Positions 12,201 through 27,478 of a DNA stretch of 64,000 bases are shown piece by piece. Made by a program: the position numbers and the translations under genes. This DNA is from Xiphophorus maculatus (Eukaryota > Chordata > Actinopteri > Cyprinodontiformes > Poeciliidae), in assembly GCF_002775205.1 (NCBI RefSeq), contig NC_036457.1:7890024-7954023 (forward strand). The letters are read 5' to 3'. The notes under the pieces were generated by a model. It saw only the letters and a program-made list of their open reading frames with translations. It was not told the origin of the DNA and did no database searches. Each line of letters starts with the position of its first letter. Position 1 is the stretch's first letter.

Positions 12201-14139
12201 TTAGTCTCACCTAAACATTGCCTGGTTAAGGCTAGGATGTCTGTTCTGGAAATCTGTTTTTGCAGATGAAATCCGTCAGAGCAGCAGTGCATGAAAGACC
12301 CGAAGCAAACCCCAACAAAAACCCACTGAAGCACTTAAGTCTCCGAAATCTCTCATGATATTACAATTGTGACTAGCAAGCATTTAAAGTTTCATTAGGG
12401 CCACAGTTTTATAAACATAGTACAAGTTTATCTGTTATATAAATCAGAACAACCAGTGATGTGTATTACAGATGATGTGGAAAACTGTCAGCCAAAGGTC
12501 AAAAGAGACAGTGATTGGCTTCATGATCTCAGTGCAGGATTTGGGCACTTTTTGCTGAATATGAAAGGGAAAACTCCTACAACAATTAAGGAACAGCATA
12601 ACAGTTGCATAATATGTATCATAACAGGGACGAATAAACTCTGAATCATCTTTTCTTTAGTTGCATAACCTTTCACTGTGGCTAAAATGTTAGCCATGAT
12701 GGAAGCGGTAGTGACATACAGATTTAAATATCAGATTAGCGAAGGTGTTTTGAAGAACACAATGGATGTGTCTCATGCTTTTGTGCCTTCAGGTCAGAAA
12801 ATTAATCAGGCTGCTGCTGATCATCCAAAATGCTGCTGCCAGAGAATATGGATCACATTACATCGGCCCCTAATCCATGCATTGGCTCTGTTTATAAAAA
12901 CAGAATGTAAAATCTAATTAATGGTATGTAGAACCCTTTGGTCATTAGACAGCTCTTCAATCTGATTGGTATTTTTGCTCTTCAGCTGTGGGACAAACTG
13001 CTTGAAAACCTGAGATATGGTGAAAGTGTTGGCTCCTTTAAATCAGGTGCTTACTGCAGTTTCACTAATGCATTTCTCTGTTTATTTTTATCAGATTTTT
13101 ATTTTCTTTGCATTCATAGTTCTTTTTACATTTCTACACGAGAAAAGTCCTGTTTTGTATACCTTATTATTATCTCAAGATATTGCAGTTTCAAATACAT
13201 TTTACAAGGTTTTTAGTGTAACTATTATGAAGTGAACACTCCTGTTTTGGTTTTTAGTGCTGGTTCGTGGAAAGTAATATATCATTCAACCAGCCTCGCT
13301 GATGTATTCATACAAACCAAAACCCATTCTTCAGTATTCAACACTCAAATACAGTTGTCATTTTAAATTAAATAATATTTTATTATGCTCAAAAGAAAAC
13401 AAAAACATGTACATGTAACACACACAGCTCTTCTCATCAAGTAGTGAGTTGATGAAAAACGCTAACAGGTTTACTGTAGTCATGAACTTTCCAGTAGAAA
13501 AGAAAAACTGAAAACCGTAATGACTCACTGTGAAGATAAACTACAGAAATACAATAAAGACAAATGTCAATTCTTCCATGAAACAAAATGAACACTGCAT
13601 AAAAGACCTCAATTGGTTGAGTCAAGTGAATGTGGGGCTGGAGAATGCCCCACCGCCCCTTTAAGTGCAAGACGTGCAAAATCTGAGGCTGTTTCTTTGT
13701 TTGTGAGGTGCACAAAGCACAGAGCATCAATCCAAATGCCTCTCACTTCCCCGACAAGTAATAGGAGTTAGGTCTTATCATTTACATAACAGAACATGGT
13801 GGGATTCATTTAAAAAGAATCAAATATGTCAGACACTGAGTTCCAGTGTCTGAAAGCACAAACAGTTCTCTAAGGTGCAGCAGTGAATACGATATGCCTT
13901 TCTACAATACACAGGTGAGCTTACATGCTCTGATTTAAGATTTCAGATTATAGTCCAGCTACACAAAAACATATGATGAGAACATGTACATAATTCAGAC
14001 TAATGCATAAGGACAACCTATGAAAAAATAAATTCATAGTGATTTTATAAAACTAAGGGGAAAAGTGGCAAAGGAAGCCTAGTGGTCAACAGTGACATTG
14101 CATGTCGGATCTTTATTGTGCTTTGCAGATGTGTTTTTA
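9216..14139. other. non-coding stretch, no gene seen
   Basis: Almost 5 kb of AT-rich intergenic DNA. The longest open frame (10,891-11,220, plus, 109 codons) has no recognisable domain or coding composition. Poly-A/T tracts are common. Nothing else is supported. Confidence 0.45.
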
Positions 14140-15000
14140 CCCTTTTACTTTTCTGTCGTGTCATAATCTAAAAATGTTATGTATTTTATTGGGATTTTAT
14201 GAGATAACAACACAAAGTACTGCTGAATTACAAAGTTAAAATTTTTAAAATATCTGAAAGTCTTTTATTTTGATTTTGATTCACCCCTCTTTACGCTGAT
14301 ACCCCTCAATAAATAAAGACAATCAATCACTCCACAAAGTTCAAGAGTGATTCTATAACGTCAAGAATGACGTTAGAGAGAAATTCAAAGAAGTGTATAG
14401 CTATAAAACTAAATCTCAAGCTTTGACCCTGTTACAGAGCACTGAATAATTTACCAATCAGAGAAGGAACCAGAAAAATCTGAAGAATCTGTCCTCTGGA
14501 CAAATATTGGATATGTAATCCAAAAAGCTGACTTTAGCGGAAGAGAAGCAAGAACAAAATCATTCTTAGACAACTTGTGTTTGCAGGTTGTCATAAACCA
14601 TGAAGGGCACATGCAGAAAAAGGTGCTCTATTCTGATGAGACCGAAATTGTACTTTCCGGCCTCTGTGCAAAACGCTGTACACACTACCCCCAAATTAAA
14701 ATATGAAACGGCAGGATCCTGCCGTGGGGATAATTAAGGACAGGAACGGTGGTCCGAGCTTATTGGGGATAAGGAAAACACGGGTAAAACTGTCAGCGGC
14801 TGTAAAGGGTAGAGCTTTGAATTGAGGTTTACATTCCATCATGACAAGGATCCTAAACATAAAGCCTGAACAACACTGGAAGAGTTTATGATTATCAATC
14901 TGTGGACATTAAAACTGATGTCCAAGGATGCTTTCCCCACCAACCAGACTGAGGGTGAAATGTTTTGGAAAAAGAGTAGTCAAAAATGTGCAGATTAAGT
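14140..15000 (+). mobile_element. Tc1/mariner transposon relic (family B)
   Basis: Several blocks in order match what I remember of a common teleost Tc1 family. They include 'attttattgggattttatg' near the 5' end, the 'ttctgatgagacc' block near 14,632, a 'caaaacgctgt' block, and 'cctaaacataaagcc' near 14,851. Frameshifts and deletions are obvious: the usual central 'catcatgctgtgggg' region is mangled around 14,710-14,740. No transposase can be read through. The relic lies just beyond the likely 3' end of kcnk3. Confidence 0.65.
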
Positions 15001-15366
15001 CATGGCAAAACAAGGTTGTTTAAATTGACTAATTGAGATTAAATAAAAATTCACAGCAAACATTTTAAGGCTTTTACTCACAAAATTTTTGAAAGCTGCA
15101 TTCACATTTGCAAGCAACTTTTTGTTTGTTGTATTACCCCAATAATATGCTTTAAAATGTATGATTCTGATGTGACAAGCATGAAGAAGTTCAATATACT
15201 CTTGCAAGGCAGTGTTTATGACAGCTATCTTAAACCAGTGAGATACTGTATATCATTTGATCTAATGTTTTCTCATGGAAGAAAAAAATAATCTTAAGGA
15301 GACCAGGAGGCTTGTTTGAACCTGCATTGTGGAAAAATAAATACAGGAAAAAGCATGTTTGTTTGT

Positions 15367-15372
15367 TTTATT
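15367..15372 (-). terminator. candidate kcnk3 polyadenylation signal
   Basis: This is AATAAA on the minus strand, about 280 nt past the kcnk3 stop codon and followed by U-rich sequence in the sense direction. Other minus-strand AATAAA hexamers occur further on (near 14,264 and 13,378), so the true 3' end could be more distal. Confidence 0.3.
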
Positions 15373-15651
15373 TTTTGAAAGCTCTCACTGAAAAGAATAA
15401 GTTTTATGTGAAGTGTCCAAATATATACACACATTTTACTTTGACTCATCAAGTGAGTTCCTTACTAACAAGTTTTCATTTGAGAAACTGAGTCCAAACC
15501 ACCAAATTATTTAATTCCAAAACAAAACCCAGATTGGTAGAGTCAGATCTCTGTAGCGTTGGCGTTTTCTTCCTTCGATGGTCTGCTCCAGCTGGACTAC
15601 CTCACATGGTGATGCACGCAAGTAGACTGTAAAACAAAGTTTTCCAGCTGC

Positions 15652-16647
<996 letters not shown>

Positions 16648-17189
16648 CTAACAAGAGAAGGCTGAAACCTGGACTTGAAAGAGACAGATGATTTGTATTC
16701 TCTGAGTGGCTCTTCAGATAAATTCAAATACTCTTCATTTCACAGTGGCAAAATGCAATTGGAGATGAGAATGCACAGGAGTGTGGAGGCAGGAAGAGCC
16801 AAGTATTGATGTCGTGTATGGGAGAGAGGTCTTGAATAATTCATTGACAATTGGTCTCTGCAGAGTGGCTTTGGCTAATGAGTGCATTTGCACCTAATTA
16901 GACCTCAACATTGTTCCAGATCAAATAAACAGGACACCAAAGGCTAGGTTGTAAATACCCGTCTGTATTTGTACATCTGAAAGAGAGAAAAAAAATCTCT
17001 TTGTCTTGTATTACTCTGAATTTTTAAATCATAAAACAGGCAGCAGAAAGGCAGCAGTACACTTTGAACAGTGAAAGAGCCCAGAGCAAGAAATTCTCAA
17101 AGAAGACAGTTTTTAAGAGGGCTGCACATCAAAGTTTTGGGGAGAATTTTCTTTAAATTTAGCTCCCAGAGAAACTAGATATTTATATA

Positions 17190-17960
17190 CACTGCATAAA
17201 AACACGCAACCTTTCTTTCCTCACAGTCACATTAGATCAGACTCAACCATTCTTGTTTTAGTTAAGGATAGTCCAAATTATATTAAATGCCACAATAATA
17301 GTAGATATTTTAATGAGACCTCTAATTTTTGGCTTCAAATTCTTTAAATGCAGGAGTTTATATACAATTCATGTGACTTCAAATGCTCTTGATGACCTTC
17401 AACAAGCTTCTCATAAAGTTTACTGGATATTTTTCCCATTTCACTTGAAAAAACTAATGTAAATGAAACCTTCACACCTACATTTTCCACTCAGACATTA
17501 ACTTTGTCGTCTTTTAGCCACTTTATGACTAATTTGGTGGTATGTGATGGTGTTAGTTATGGATGCAATACACAGATTCTGTAAGTACTTTTGTTGCACC
17601 TGATTATATATTTGAATATACGTTGCATTCAACCTCTTTGACTTCCTTGTCCATACTCCTGACATGTGGAGCTGTTGCAAACAGAAACAGAGATAACCCC
17701 CTGATAACCACAGGTTACACAAGTCAAAGAGGTTGACCGAGTGTCCAAATGTAATTACCTGAGGGTTGATTTAATTCTCGAAGCTCTGGTTTTATTGGAA
17801 CACCAATCTATTTTGTTCTACCATCTTTCCTTCTGGTGCCAAATCTGTTTAAACATTCCCCCCTTCATTCAGCAAAAGCAAGAGCTACAGTTAATGATAT
17901 GATTTGAGTTATTTTATCTTTCGGAAGAACATATTTAATCCATATTGAAGTCCCTGTGAG
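17190..17960 (-). mobile_element. Tc1/mariner relic (Tdr/Sleeping Beauty-like family)
   Basis: The plus strand reads as the complement of a Tc1 transposase gene. Recognisable blocks are 'gaccttcaacaagcttctca' near 17,393 and 'ttagccactttatgac' near 17,514, and the terminal-like 'gagtttatatacaattcatg' near 17,353. It is degenerate, with no readable transposase. The borders are estimates. Confidence 0.45.
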
Positions 17961-20900
17961 AAAGATCAGCAATTTATTTATTTTATATACAACCAAATTA
18001 CAACAATTTTCCATTTTAATGATCAACAATCCAAGCTGGATTTAATCAGACAATTTCAATCAGACATATTCAAATCATACTTGCACAGTCAGATCAGTTC
18101 AGTTTGATTCTGTATGTCAATCATACAGCTTTTGTCTAGACTTCTACTGCAGACTAGCTAATCTACAAAACATTAATCTTTAATCTGGTCAGTCTGTTCC
18201 CTGAGGTGACAGCTCAGATCTGTGAATAAGGCTTTTTTAAAAAATGAATTTTACTCTCTTTAAAGGTATTTTCATTATTGCCTTCCTTTTTCGAAGGCAT
18301 TCCAGTTCACTTCCTCCATCACCGCACCATTCAACACATGCTGTAATCTACTGAAACAACTACAATAGATGAGAACAGGGACCTAACATGAACATGTTAG
18401 CTCTGGGAAAATACGTTTTCAGCAGAGTATGAATTTAACATGATGGCTTGTTTCACTTTAAGATTTTTGTGCTCTACCAAAATGTTGCAGCGCTCATTAA
18501 GCAAGTCAGCAGGACAGTTTGTTCAGGTGAGCTATAGACGAGGCTGCAGGGCTGTCACAAGCTCTTTGCAGTGGGGAACGGCTTACTGAGACGCAGGGAT
18601 CACCAGAGTGACAGCGGGGCTCATCAGCAGCAAATGCTGGCGCTTGAGGCGACAAGCCACACACTCATAGCGTGGTGTGAGGGAGTAAAGAGGTCCCGCA
18701 TGACAAAGTCATCCTGCTTTCTCAGGTTATGAGAATGTTATCATGAGACAGACTATGACTCCTGTGTTAGCAAGAGTACCATTTGCTCCTTATAAAAAAA
18801 TTATAATAACATGTTACTACCTCCTGGAGAACTTCCTGTCCTTCTGGTACAAGATTAAATATTAACACTTAATATGTGCAATCGTGTCACTACAAGGGTT
18901 TGATGATTGCATATGTACTTAATATTACTGGGTCGGACCCATTTTTCCTTTTAGATGCGCTTTAATTGTTAGTAGGGATGCACCAGTATGAACATTTGGG
19001 CCAATGTCAGTAACTGATATTAATACTACTGCTGTTATGGTTTTATTTATTGAATTTTAACATAAGAAAATATCTATGCTTGTTCATAATGACGTATACA
19101 AACATTAATGATAGATACGGACATAGAAAATGCCAACTAAGAAGGAATGTCATAACCAAGTTAACACAAATGCTCATTTATTGAGGTAAGAGGGGTGGCT
19201 GTAAAAATAAGTTTTTTACTTCCTGCCACTTCTTTAAACATGTAAATCTACTTTACTACTGTTCTTCTTTTGCTTCCCTTTGTTCTAAATTTATTTTCTG
19301 TATATATAACTTTGTTTATTCTTTCATTACATGACGTTCAATAAAGTCAAACTCAACTAGAATCAAAGATTTGTAAATTGAGAATAAGCATTTAACTATT
19401 ATCTGAAAGAAAACATTAGATCATCAGATGGTTCTTCTGAACAAATACTTGGTCTTGTATTTGGGAAGGACACTTCACTCGTCTCTCCTGCTAGTGTTGG
19501 TCAGAAATGCAGCGATTGCGTGGCGTCCTTGCTTCTGTTAGGTTGCTTCAGGGCAGCTGTGGCTTTAATGTAGCTTATCACCATCAATGTGTGAATGACT
19601 GAAGTAATATGAAGCACTTTGAAGTCCTCCAACTAAATAAAATGCTAAACAAGTACAATCCATTTACTATTTTTTGAAGCACTTTGGGTTTCAGTTTCTG
19701 CTTGCTGCCTGAACCAGTCAGATGACCTAATGTGTCTTTCTGAATCTAATTCAAATAAATCTTTTGATCATTTTTCTAAATATGAGCCAATCTGAAAATA
19801 CCATCATCCTGAGAGGATTCTTATTTATTTTTAAGGCCTCAAACCAAGCGTGTAAGTCATTTTACCCACTCCTTTCATTTTTAGTTTTTAATCAAAAATG
19901 GGTGCACATCATTCAGTCTCTGATTACTCAGTCTGATTTTGCAAATTAAACGCCCCATATCATCTGAATTCACTCATTTATGGCAGCAAAACTACAATTA
20001 CTGATCCAGTCTTTTTTTCATATTTCATCTTTTAGAGCAGTGATTGCTTGTTTGTCTGCTTAGATGACAGCTCACTGTATAAACTTGGCTCCCCAGGGCG
20101 TCTGCCTCTAAAATACTAAACACACAGCATCCGACGTCTTCATTGCACTGATTAATTAGCCTTGGGGGGGGCAGTCTTTGAAAATAGATCAAAGAGCAAT
20201 ATAATGTAGCTCTGAGGGCTCAGGCTCGCTGTCACTCAATTAAATTTCCATTGATTACCAAGAACAATTTGTTCTTGCCAAGAAAAGACTAGAAATGTGG
20301 CTCATTGGGGAGAGTTTCTCAAGCTGAAGATGCATCATCTTGTATATTTCATGTTTATAATTTCATTAGTTTGTTAACATGATGTTGTAAAGAGAAAATT
20401 TTGAGACAAACCATATTGTGTGCATGTAAAACAATGCAAGGAGCACAAGGAACAAGATGACACAGAGTCTTAAACAGCAGTAGTGCTGACAACGCTGATG
20501 ACACTGGGCTTGACGGATAATATCCTCAGACATCTCTGCTGCCTGGAGAGCAGGCAGAGTCATGCTACATAATACACTCGGCTGTGTGTTCTTGTGTGTG
20601 TCGTGCAAGATTTCACACAAATGTAGCTGCTTATTTTCTCTTTGCACTGTTCAAAAGTTTTCGCACTCTTTTAACCTTCTCGCAGCCACTGGCACTCAGC
20701 AAAAATGAACATTGTTTCAAAGGGTTCTTGGGAATAAAATGGAAATTTGTGATTAGTCCTAATGAGAATAGTCTTTGTAAAATAACCTCTAACTGAAATT
20801 GAAGCTGCAAGTTTTAATTGTGGAAATAGCACCTCCCCAAACTTTTTGTCATTATGCTATGACAAAAACCATCATTAGGTCGTTGTATTATCTGTCTCTC

Positions 20901-22499
20901 ACTCTCTGTCACTCTCAAAAAACAGTCAAAACCCAAATAAATGAAAAATATCAATGTTTTATTATACTATAGGCTACCTGTACGGATAAAGTAGAAAGTA
21001 GAAGCACTTAAGTGTGTAAAAAAAATACATATTCTGATTATTCTCTGACATACATGAGATGGAAAGTAAGTAGGTACATTTACTCGCATTGCTGTAATTG
21101 ATTACAATTTGTCTATACTATGTACTTTTTGAAGGAGTTTTAAGAAGCCTAACTTTTACTTTTATTTTGATTAAGTATTTTATTCAATTACATTTGAAAT
21201 TGTAAAAGGAAAAAGAAAACCCCAGAAAAAACAGCACTGATCCTTCAGCTGGGTTAGAATTAAGATCTGTGCTAGGAAAACCCATCAAATTAACTTCTGA
21301 GAAAAAGAAAAAAACACATGACTTTGCCAAAGGGACCGGTTCAACCTTTTGTATGACTTCTGGCACAGAATATTTTAGTGGTACTTGTACTTTTTTCCAG
21401 AATTACTAATTCTAAAATGAACATAAAAAGCTTAGGGAAGTATGTAGACAAATCACCTGTGCACGTCACACCTGCTAGAGCACAAACAAACTGACGATGA
21501 TATATATGACAGCTTTTCTAAGAGGATATGATATCAAGGCTCTGTAAACACATTCTTTCTGCAAGGCTGAAGTGAGTTCAGAGGTGTTACACACATCCAG
21601 CCTTATATGGCCAGCCTAGTTCTTCCACATACAGGTGGCCAGAGGAGGCGACCCGGTGCGACGTCACCATTATCAGCGTTTACGGCCTCCCTAAAATGCT
21701 GAGCAGATTGGGGAATGTTCTGGTTACCCATGCGAGTAAACACTGATCATGTCCCCTGATTGGTACAGCCTGTCTTCGCACAGCAGTCCACTCTGCTCCC
21801 GCAGCAGGCCTCCCTCCCCGCTCACTTTCATCTCCAGCTGTGTCTGGCCAAAAATATCATAAACAAGACTCTGTGAATTGTAAAACTTCTGTCCACTTGT
21901 GTGTAGCAGCAGGCATATCTGCTAATGACACCCAAAGAAGTTATGGTAAAAGATTGCAGCGATGCAGTGTTTTCCCACGAACTATGTCTCATCCCCATCT
22001 TTTCCTTGGAGCCCCTGATCCCCATTAATTCTCTTGCACAGACACCTCAAACTCTGTGATTGTTTACACAGGCACTCAAACACAGCTCTGGTCCTCCCAT
22101 CTGCCCTCAGTTTGGCTTTTGACCCAGAAGGCCTCTCTGGAAACTGCTGTGTAATGTCCCTTTCTGTAAAAGGTGCAGATTCTTGGCCGAGGTTTTATTG
22201 GAAATACAGCATCCATGATCCTTAATATTACCTTTTAATTCAATGAAAACAAAACATAATGGAAGATCTGACATTTAATTCAGCAATAAAAATAACCTTC
22301 AGATTTTCTCTGTCAACAGTTGCGAAGTGATTTGCTTCCTGGACATACTGTAGTTATAACACTACAATAATTAAGACTGCATGAAAAAAAAAGTGCTTAG
22401 GAATTTTTTATTTCACCTAAATTTGACTATAAATACAACAAGAACAATAAATAAATTCATAACAACTGTGACAAACAATGACTGATGAGAAGAACCCAA
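17961..22499. other. intronic stretch, largely featureless
   Basis: No exon-like block is supported. Around 18,966-19,150 the sequence 'agtagggatgcaccagtatg' resembles the start of a common teleost dispersed repeat of hAT type, but I could not find its other end. A run of eight G occurs near 20,165. Confidence 0.4.
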
Positions 22500-22526
22500 A
22501 TTCACATTTCCAATACACATATATAC

Positions 22527-22592
22527 ACCCCCCCACCCCTGACACACACACACACACCACCACATTTATTTATATACAGTATATATATATAC
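22527..22592. repeat. microsatellite cluster (C-run, AC and AT repeats)
   Basis: A C-rich run, an (AC)8 tract at about 22,542-22,557 and an (AT) tract at about 22,580-22,592 lie within 70 bp. Confidence 0.8.
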
Positions 22593-22899
22593 TTTAAACT
22601 GCCTTGTTGCTGAAATGTGCTAAAGAAATAAACTTGATAGTGAGGATTAAAATGAGAAACACATAAAAAATCTGAAGCTCACTATTAGATTAGTAGAAGC
22701 CGAGTCTCGGTATCAATAGGACGCCATGATTATAACCAGACCCAATAATCAACCCCCTTTGAATTTATTACCATTTTATGGCTTTCTGTTTTTTTAGCCT
22801 CAATGGCAAAACAAAATGAAATTTGTGCAAAGCAATGTCAATCTTTAACAAACGGCTATATAAATATTCACCAAGTCTGCATATAGTTGATGTGACTTT

Positions 22900-23110
22900 G
22901 GCTGCGACTGCAGCATTGAGACTTATACTGATATGTCCCAATCAGGCTGGAACATCAGGGCAGGGCAATTTTTCTCCATTCTTTTTATTTTCCCAAACAC
23001 AGCTAGAGCTCTTATCAGGTTGCTGGAGGGCGTGGACAGCTCTTTTCATGTCCAGCCACAAATTCTCAGTAGGATTGAGATCTGGGCATTGATCTTGTTG
23101 TCCAAACCAC
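22900..23110 (-). mobile_element. Tc1/mariner transposase fragment with DDE signature
   Basis: Minus-strand translation gives QDQCPDLNPTENLWLDMKRA, a close match to the SPDLNPIENLWxxxKR block that carries the last acidic residue (Glu, near 23,066) of the Tc1 DDE catalytic triad. Degenerate C-terminal transposase sequence follows. The upstream catalytic aspartates are absent, so this is a dead C-terminal fragment of the DNA-cutting and DNA-joining enzyme. Confidence 0.75.
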
Positions 23111-23211
23111 ATGATGTTTTTTTTTCCCTCTGCAATATGCTTTGTGTTCCCCTCACTGTATATGAAAAGAGTCCATAAAGATTGATTGACTGATCTGTAT
23201 TCTGATTTCAT

Positions 23212-26200
23212 TTGGACTCTCCCGTATGTCCTTGGGCGAATTTATATGAGCTTTTTTCAACAGTGACAGTCATCTTCATCTTTGACTGGTGGAGACCAAC
23301 AGTTGTCTCTCCCATCTGAGTCACAAAACATATATGTTATTTATACTTAATATAATATCTTTTTGTCCATCAAAGTGGAAAAGTGCTGTCAGCTCATCTG
23401 TATACAAAACAAAAGTAAAAGAAGAGTCTGAAGATTAAAAGTCTGAAAAAATTATATTTTAAATTATATTTTAGCTTTGGATAAGATGCTTTTTTCCATG
23501 TTATTGTCAAAAGAGACAAATTGTATTGAATGTGATTTCATTAACAAATCAACACAGAGAAAAACGTTTAAGAAGGATGAATATGTTTAATAGGGATTGT
23601 GATGTTTTTCTTCCTCCTAGAAACAATGTTAGACTGCATTCTATCATGAATATTTATTTAAAAACAGGACATTTTAAGTATAAATCTGGATGCCTGTGTC
23701 AGAAACCGAAAATGGAAATAATAATCCAGATCACAAATCAAAACAAACTGCTTCCCTCGTGACAAATTCAACCTTACCAATTTTAAAAAAGATCCGTGGG
23801 GGTCAAATCTTGTTTAGAATCTTTCACCAGAGTAGGATCGAAGAAACATAAATCTTAGAAAATAATGATCTGCTCCTTCTGCACATCCTCTGAAAGTCAG
23901 TTATTTACAAAGATTATGACTGCAATAAAAAATCCCTCCCACTTACACTCCCCAGTGGTGACGCATCAGTAATTATACACAAAACCACAAATGGCCCCTG
24001 ATACCATATCTTGTGTCGGAGCAAATGCTTTTCCAGTGAAGACAACCTGTGTGCTGATATAAATAAAACCAAACTGAGCAAGAATTAAGACCAAAAACAA
24101 ATAAAAGTGATGGATGATCTCTATCAACTTTTGTTTCTTTTAGTCATGACCACAATCACCGCCCAACCCGAAGGAAGTAATTATTCCAATCAGAGCTATC
24201 ATGTTTCCTAAATGCAAGTTACTTTGAATTCTAAATATAGCATATTTACCATCAGCACGGGTTTTCCTTTAATCCTGCTATTGTTTTCACGGGGAATTGG
24301 ACCTATCTAAAATTTTCTATTTTTGCTAATGAGGATTTAACTACTGAATCCCAACAAAACATGTTGAGCTAAACCAGTGCCAGAGAAGAAAACTACCGCT
24401 ATGCTAAAAATGTTAGAAGTAATTTTTAGCACCTATTACTCAAAATGCCAAATATTTTCATCATGTTTAGCAGCAAACTTTGAAGTCACTCATTTCATCC
24501 ACTTGTATTGAGGATATTGTTATTTCAGTGAGGGTTGTAATGACCCATAAATTGAGAACTTTGTATTTTTTATCTTAGTTTTCTTCTCCAATCCCTCTCC
24601 CGCTAAAGACTACCATCACTCGTGAACAAAACACATAAATACCTGAACTGAAACTGACCCCAAACCCTAAGAAAATAGTTCACCCTTTTCAAGTCCGTGG
24701 CACAAAGTAAGTCTTTTGTCAGGCTTAGCCAGTCATCTTTTGGTTATTTATTAAAAGTGTGCACCCTTTCAAACTCCTACATTCAAAAAATATCATTATG
24801 GCTCCCTGTCTCTCTATAGTGAAAAGATGAACGACAACCAGTAGGTTGACATAGAAGCCCCTGCATGCCTCTCTTTAAAAAGAAACAGGAGAGTTCTGCT
24901 ATTGGTCACACTTCCATTAACAGAAGCATTTCAATAAATTTGATCATTATAGAAAAGTTAATTTATTTCTGCCACTCCATCACTAAATGGAACATGTTAT
25001 TTAAGCCTTTTTATTTATATTAATCATGATTCTCTTCCACTTACAGGTAATAAAAACATAATTTGAGATTAATTTATCACCTCAGACCAAAATAATACAC
25101 TAATATGTGCTCATCAGAATACATAGTTTCAATTATGTACCCATATGGGTTTTTTTTGTTTGTTTTTCCCTGTGGAGATTTTAACCAACTTTTCTCAAGT
25201 GTTCAAACACAACAGCAAAGATCAAGCCAGAGACGATACAGAGTAACTACAAAATGGAAGATATTTGACGAGTCGTTGCCATTTAAGTCGGTCAAAGAGC
25301 ACATAAGGTATCAAATGTGTCTTGGCTGGAAATGATTCCACAGATTTGCTTATTCATTCTAATAATGACGTGTCACCTTCTAGGTGATTCAGCTGATGCT
25401 GTTGGCGGGTTGATAGGGTTAGAGTAGTCTCTCCAATCAGCCCTTCATTACATGCTTCAGCAGCTAACAACAAATCTGTCCAGAAACAGAGAGAGCACAA
25501 GGGTGATGTAGCATGTATTTATCAAAAGCAATCTGATGTAACGCCAGAGGAGACAACATATTGGTGAAGCGTCTGGGTTCGATTTAACTCGGTTATCCTG
25601 GTGTGGGCTTCAAATCGGGCCTGGGAGCATGTCCTCTCATCCGACACACAGCTGAGACCCAAACTCTGCAGCGTCACAAGCCTTCAGATCCAAACGACCA
25701 GGCGTTGGATCTAAGAGCTGTGAAATATCTGTCAATGTTTTATTTTTGTGTGAAAAAATAAAATAAAATCCATCAGGGACCAATTCCAGACGCACAACAT
25801 TAGGTTCCTTTTTAGGGGATATGAGAGGAAACCTTGGCAGGCCACAGTTTTCCATGAGGTCAGCAAGCGAGGCATTCCAGGCAAAGTGTGAGATCTCTGG
25901 GAGAGTAAGCTAATTAAATAAATCACGTGAGTTAAGTACCTGACACACAGTTGAAATGAACAGGATGAAGAAGGAGGAATTAATATTAAAGAATATGAGG
26001 CAGGAAGATGTAAAATGAGAACTGAAACCGCCTGTGGAGATGAAAAAAAATCCACTTGAAGAAGAGCAACACATTTTACCTCATTTAATCTTAAATTTAG
26101 CTTTAAGTCTTTAATTTACAGTCGCTGCTAATGTAGGAAGTCCAATTTGGGATCATTTTCAAGGCTTTTAGGAGAAAAGCTCATATGACAAGTATCTGTT

Positions 26201-27054
26201 TCAAGTTCTCCATTTGAGTGTTTCTCTTTGGGCGGCGGAGAAGTGGGGGTGGGAGTCGGGTGTTTTGTAATGTGATACAGGAATTTGAAATGGTCTCATT
26301 TAGAGTAAGAGCTGCAGAGACATACTGCATAATGAAACAACTGTGAAAGGAGTGGGCTGAGTTTTCCAACCAATCTATGAACAAATATGGGTAAGCCCAA
26401 ATAATGACATTTGAACCGAACTGGAAAAACTTCAAAATGTGTAGGAATAATAAAAAAAAGTAAAGTGCAGTAACTGAGTGTGTGCATATTGGAAGCAATA
26501 CCAGTTTGCCACCGTTTTGAATTTTGATTCTTTGTATGTTGTGATAAATGTATGATATTAAAATGTATTGCTATGCATTTAGGATCAATCAAAAAAAAAT
26601 TATTTAGCTTTTTCTGTGTGTTTTCAGTTTTAGTGTCCACCATCATTTTGGGAAAGTAAATTTACAACCTTAGATTTCTTTGTCTATGGTCAGTGATTAT
26701 ATTTCAATATTTTGTTATGCTTTATAAGACCTGCATTAATTATAGTGACACTATTTAGTATTTTAATGATTAATTACTGCTTTTGTGCCATATCATTATC
26801 CTTTAGACCTGTTTTATGTCTGCCCACATTTAATTCTGTTTTGATTATCATGCTTACACAGGACTCTTTTGTTTTTGTTATAATAAAAGTTAATCTAACC
26901 TCTAACTTCACAGGCTTTTCCCATCAGGTCTGGGTTTCACTCTTTTTCAATCATGAATTAACCGACCTCAAGCACATAAGACACTGTTTAAAATACTGGT
27001 TAAGCTACATGGGATTTAAACTTAAACTACTTTTACTTGTTTTGCATTGACCGC
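23212..27054. other. intronic stretch, no gene seen
   Basis: Short open frames only. The minus frames at 26,181-26,646 and the plus frame at 26,712-27,050 are hydrophobic because of AT-rich composition and show no family motif. No transposon ends were recognised. Confidence 0.45.
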
Positions 27055-27478
27055 TGTTAAGGAAGAATAATTTATAAATTAACTTTGGAAAAAGTTTGGC
27101 TCTCTCTCGTCCTCAAACTCCCAGGTCCTCTCAGCGGGCGACGTGCGGCCACCAGGAAAACAACAATGCGTGTTGACGTCACAGAATTACAGAGTTTAAT
27201 CCCATACAAAGCAACGTATGAATTAACAACAAAACTGCAGAGGAACAGAGATATACATTCATTACCTGAGACAAGAAAAAATAGAGAAAGAAAAAACAAA
27301 GAAAAGGCAAAGACGCGTCTTTGGAGAGAGCTGATGCAAAAAAGCAAAATAGTGGCAGCTGTCTGAATTATTACTCCTGTGCACGAACTCTTATACTGAA
27401 GGTGTGTCTTTCCTTTTTAATATATTCAATTAAGGCGTACCTCTGGTTGACCAACTGGAAGCTACCTTGGACACTGTC
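27055..27478 (+). mobile_element. LTR-like repeat, copy 1 (plus orientation)
   Basis: A block of about 424 bp beginning TGTTAAGGAAGAATAA aligns along its whole length with the reverse complement of 28,223-28,664. Shared landmarks include 'aactttgg..aaagtttggct', 'cagagtttaat', 'aaagacgcgtctttgga' and 'tttaatatattcaa'. The similarity starts exactly at the TG, with unrelated sequence before it, as expected for a 5' LTR boundary. No TATA box or polyadenylation signal has been tested. The alternative reading is a long terminal inverted repeat of a DNA element. Confidence 0.6.

Noticed and set aside
22527..22592. Repeat cluster considered as a CRISPR-like or satellite array
   Set aside because: Simple C, AC and AT microsatellites without spacers.
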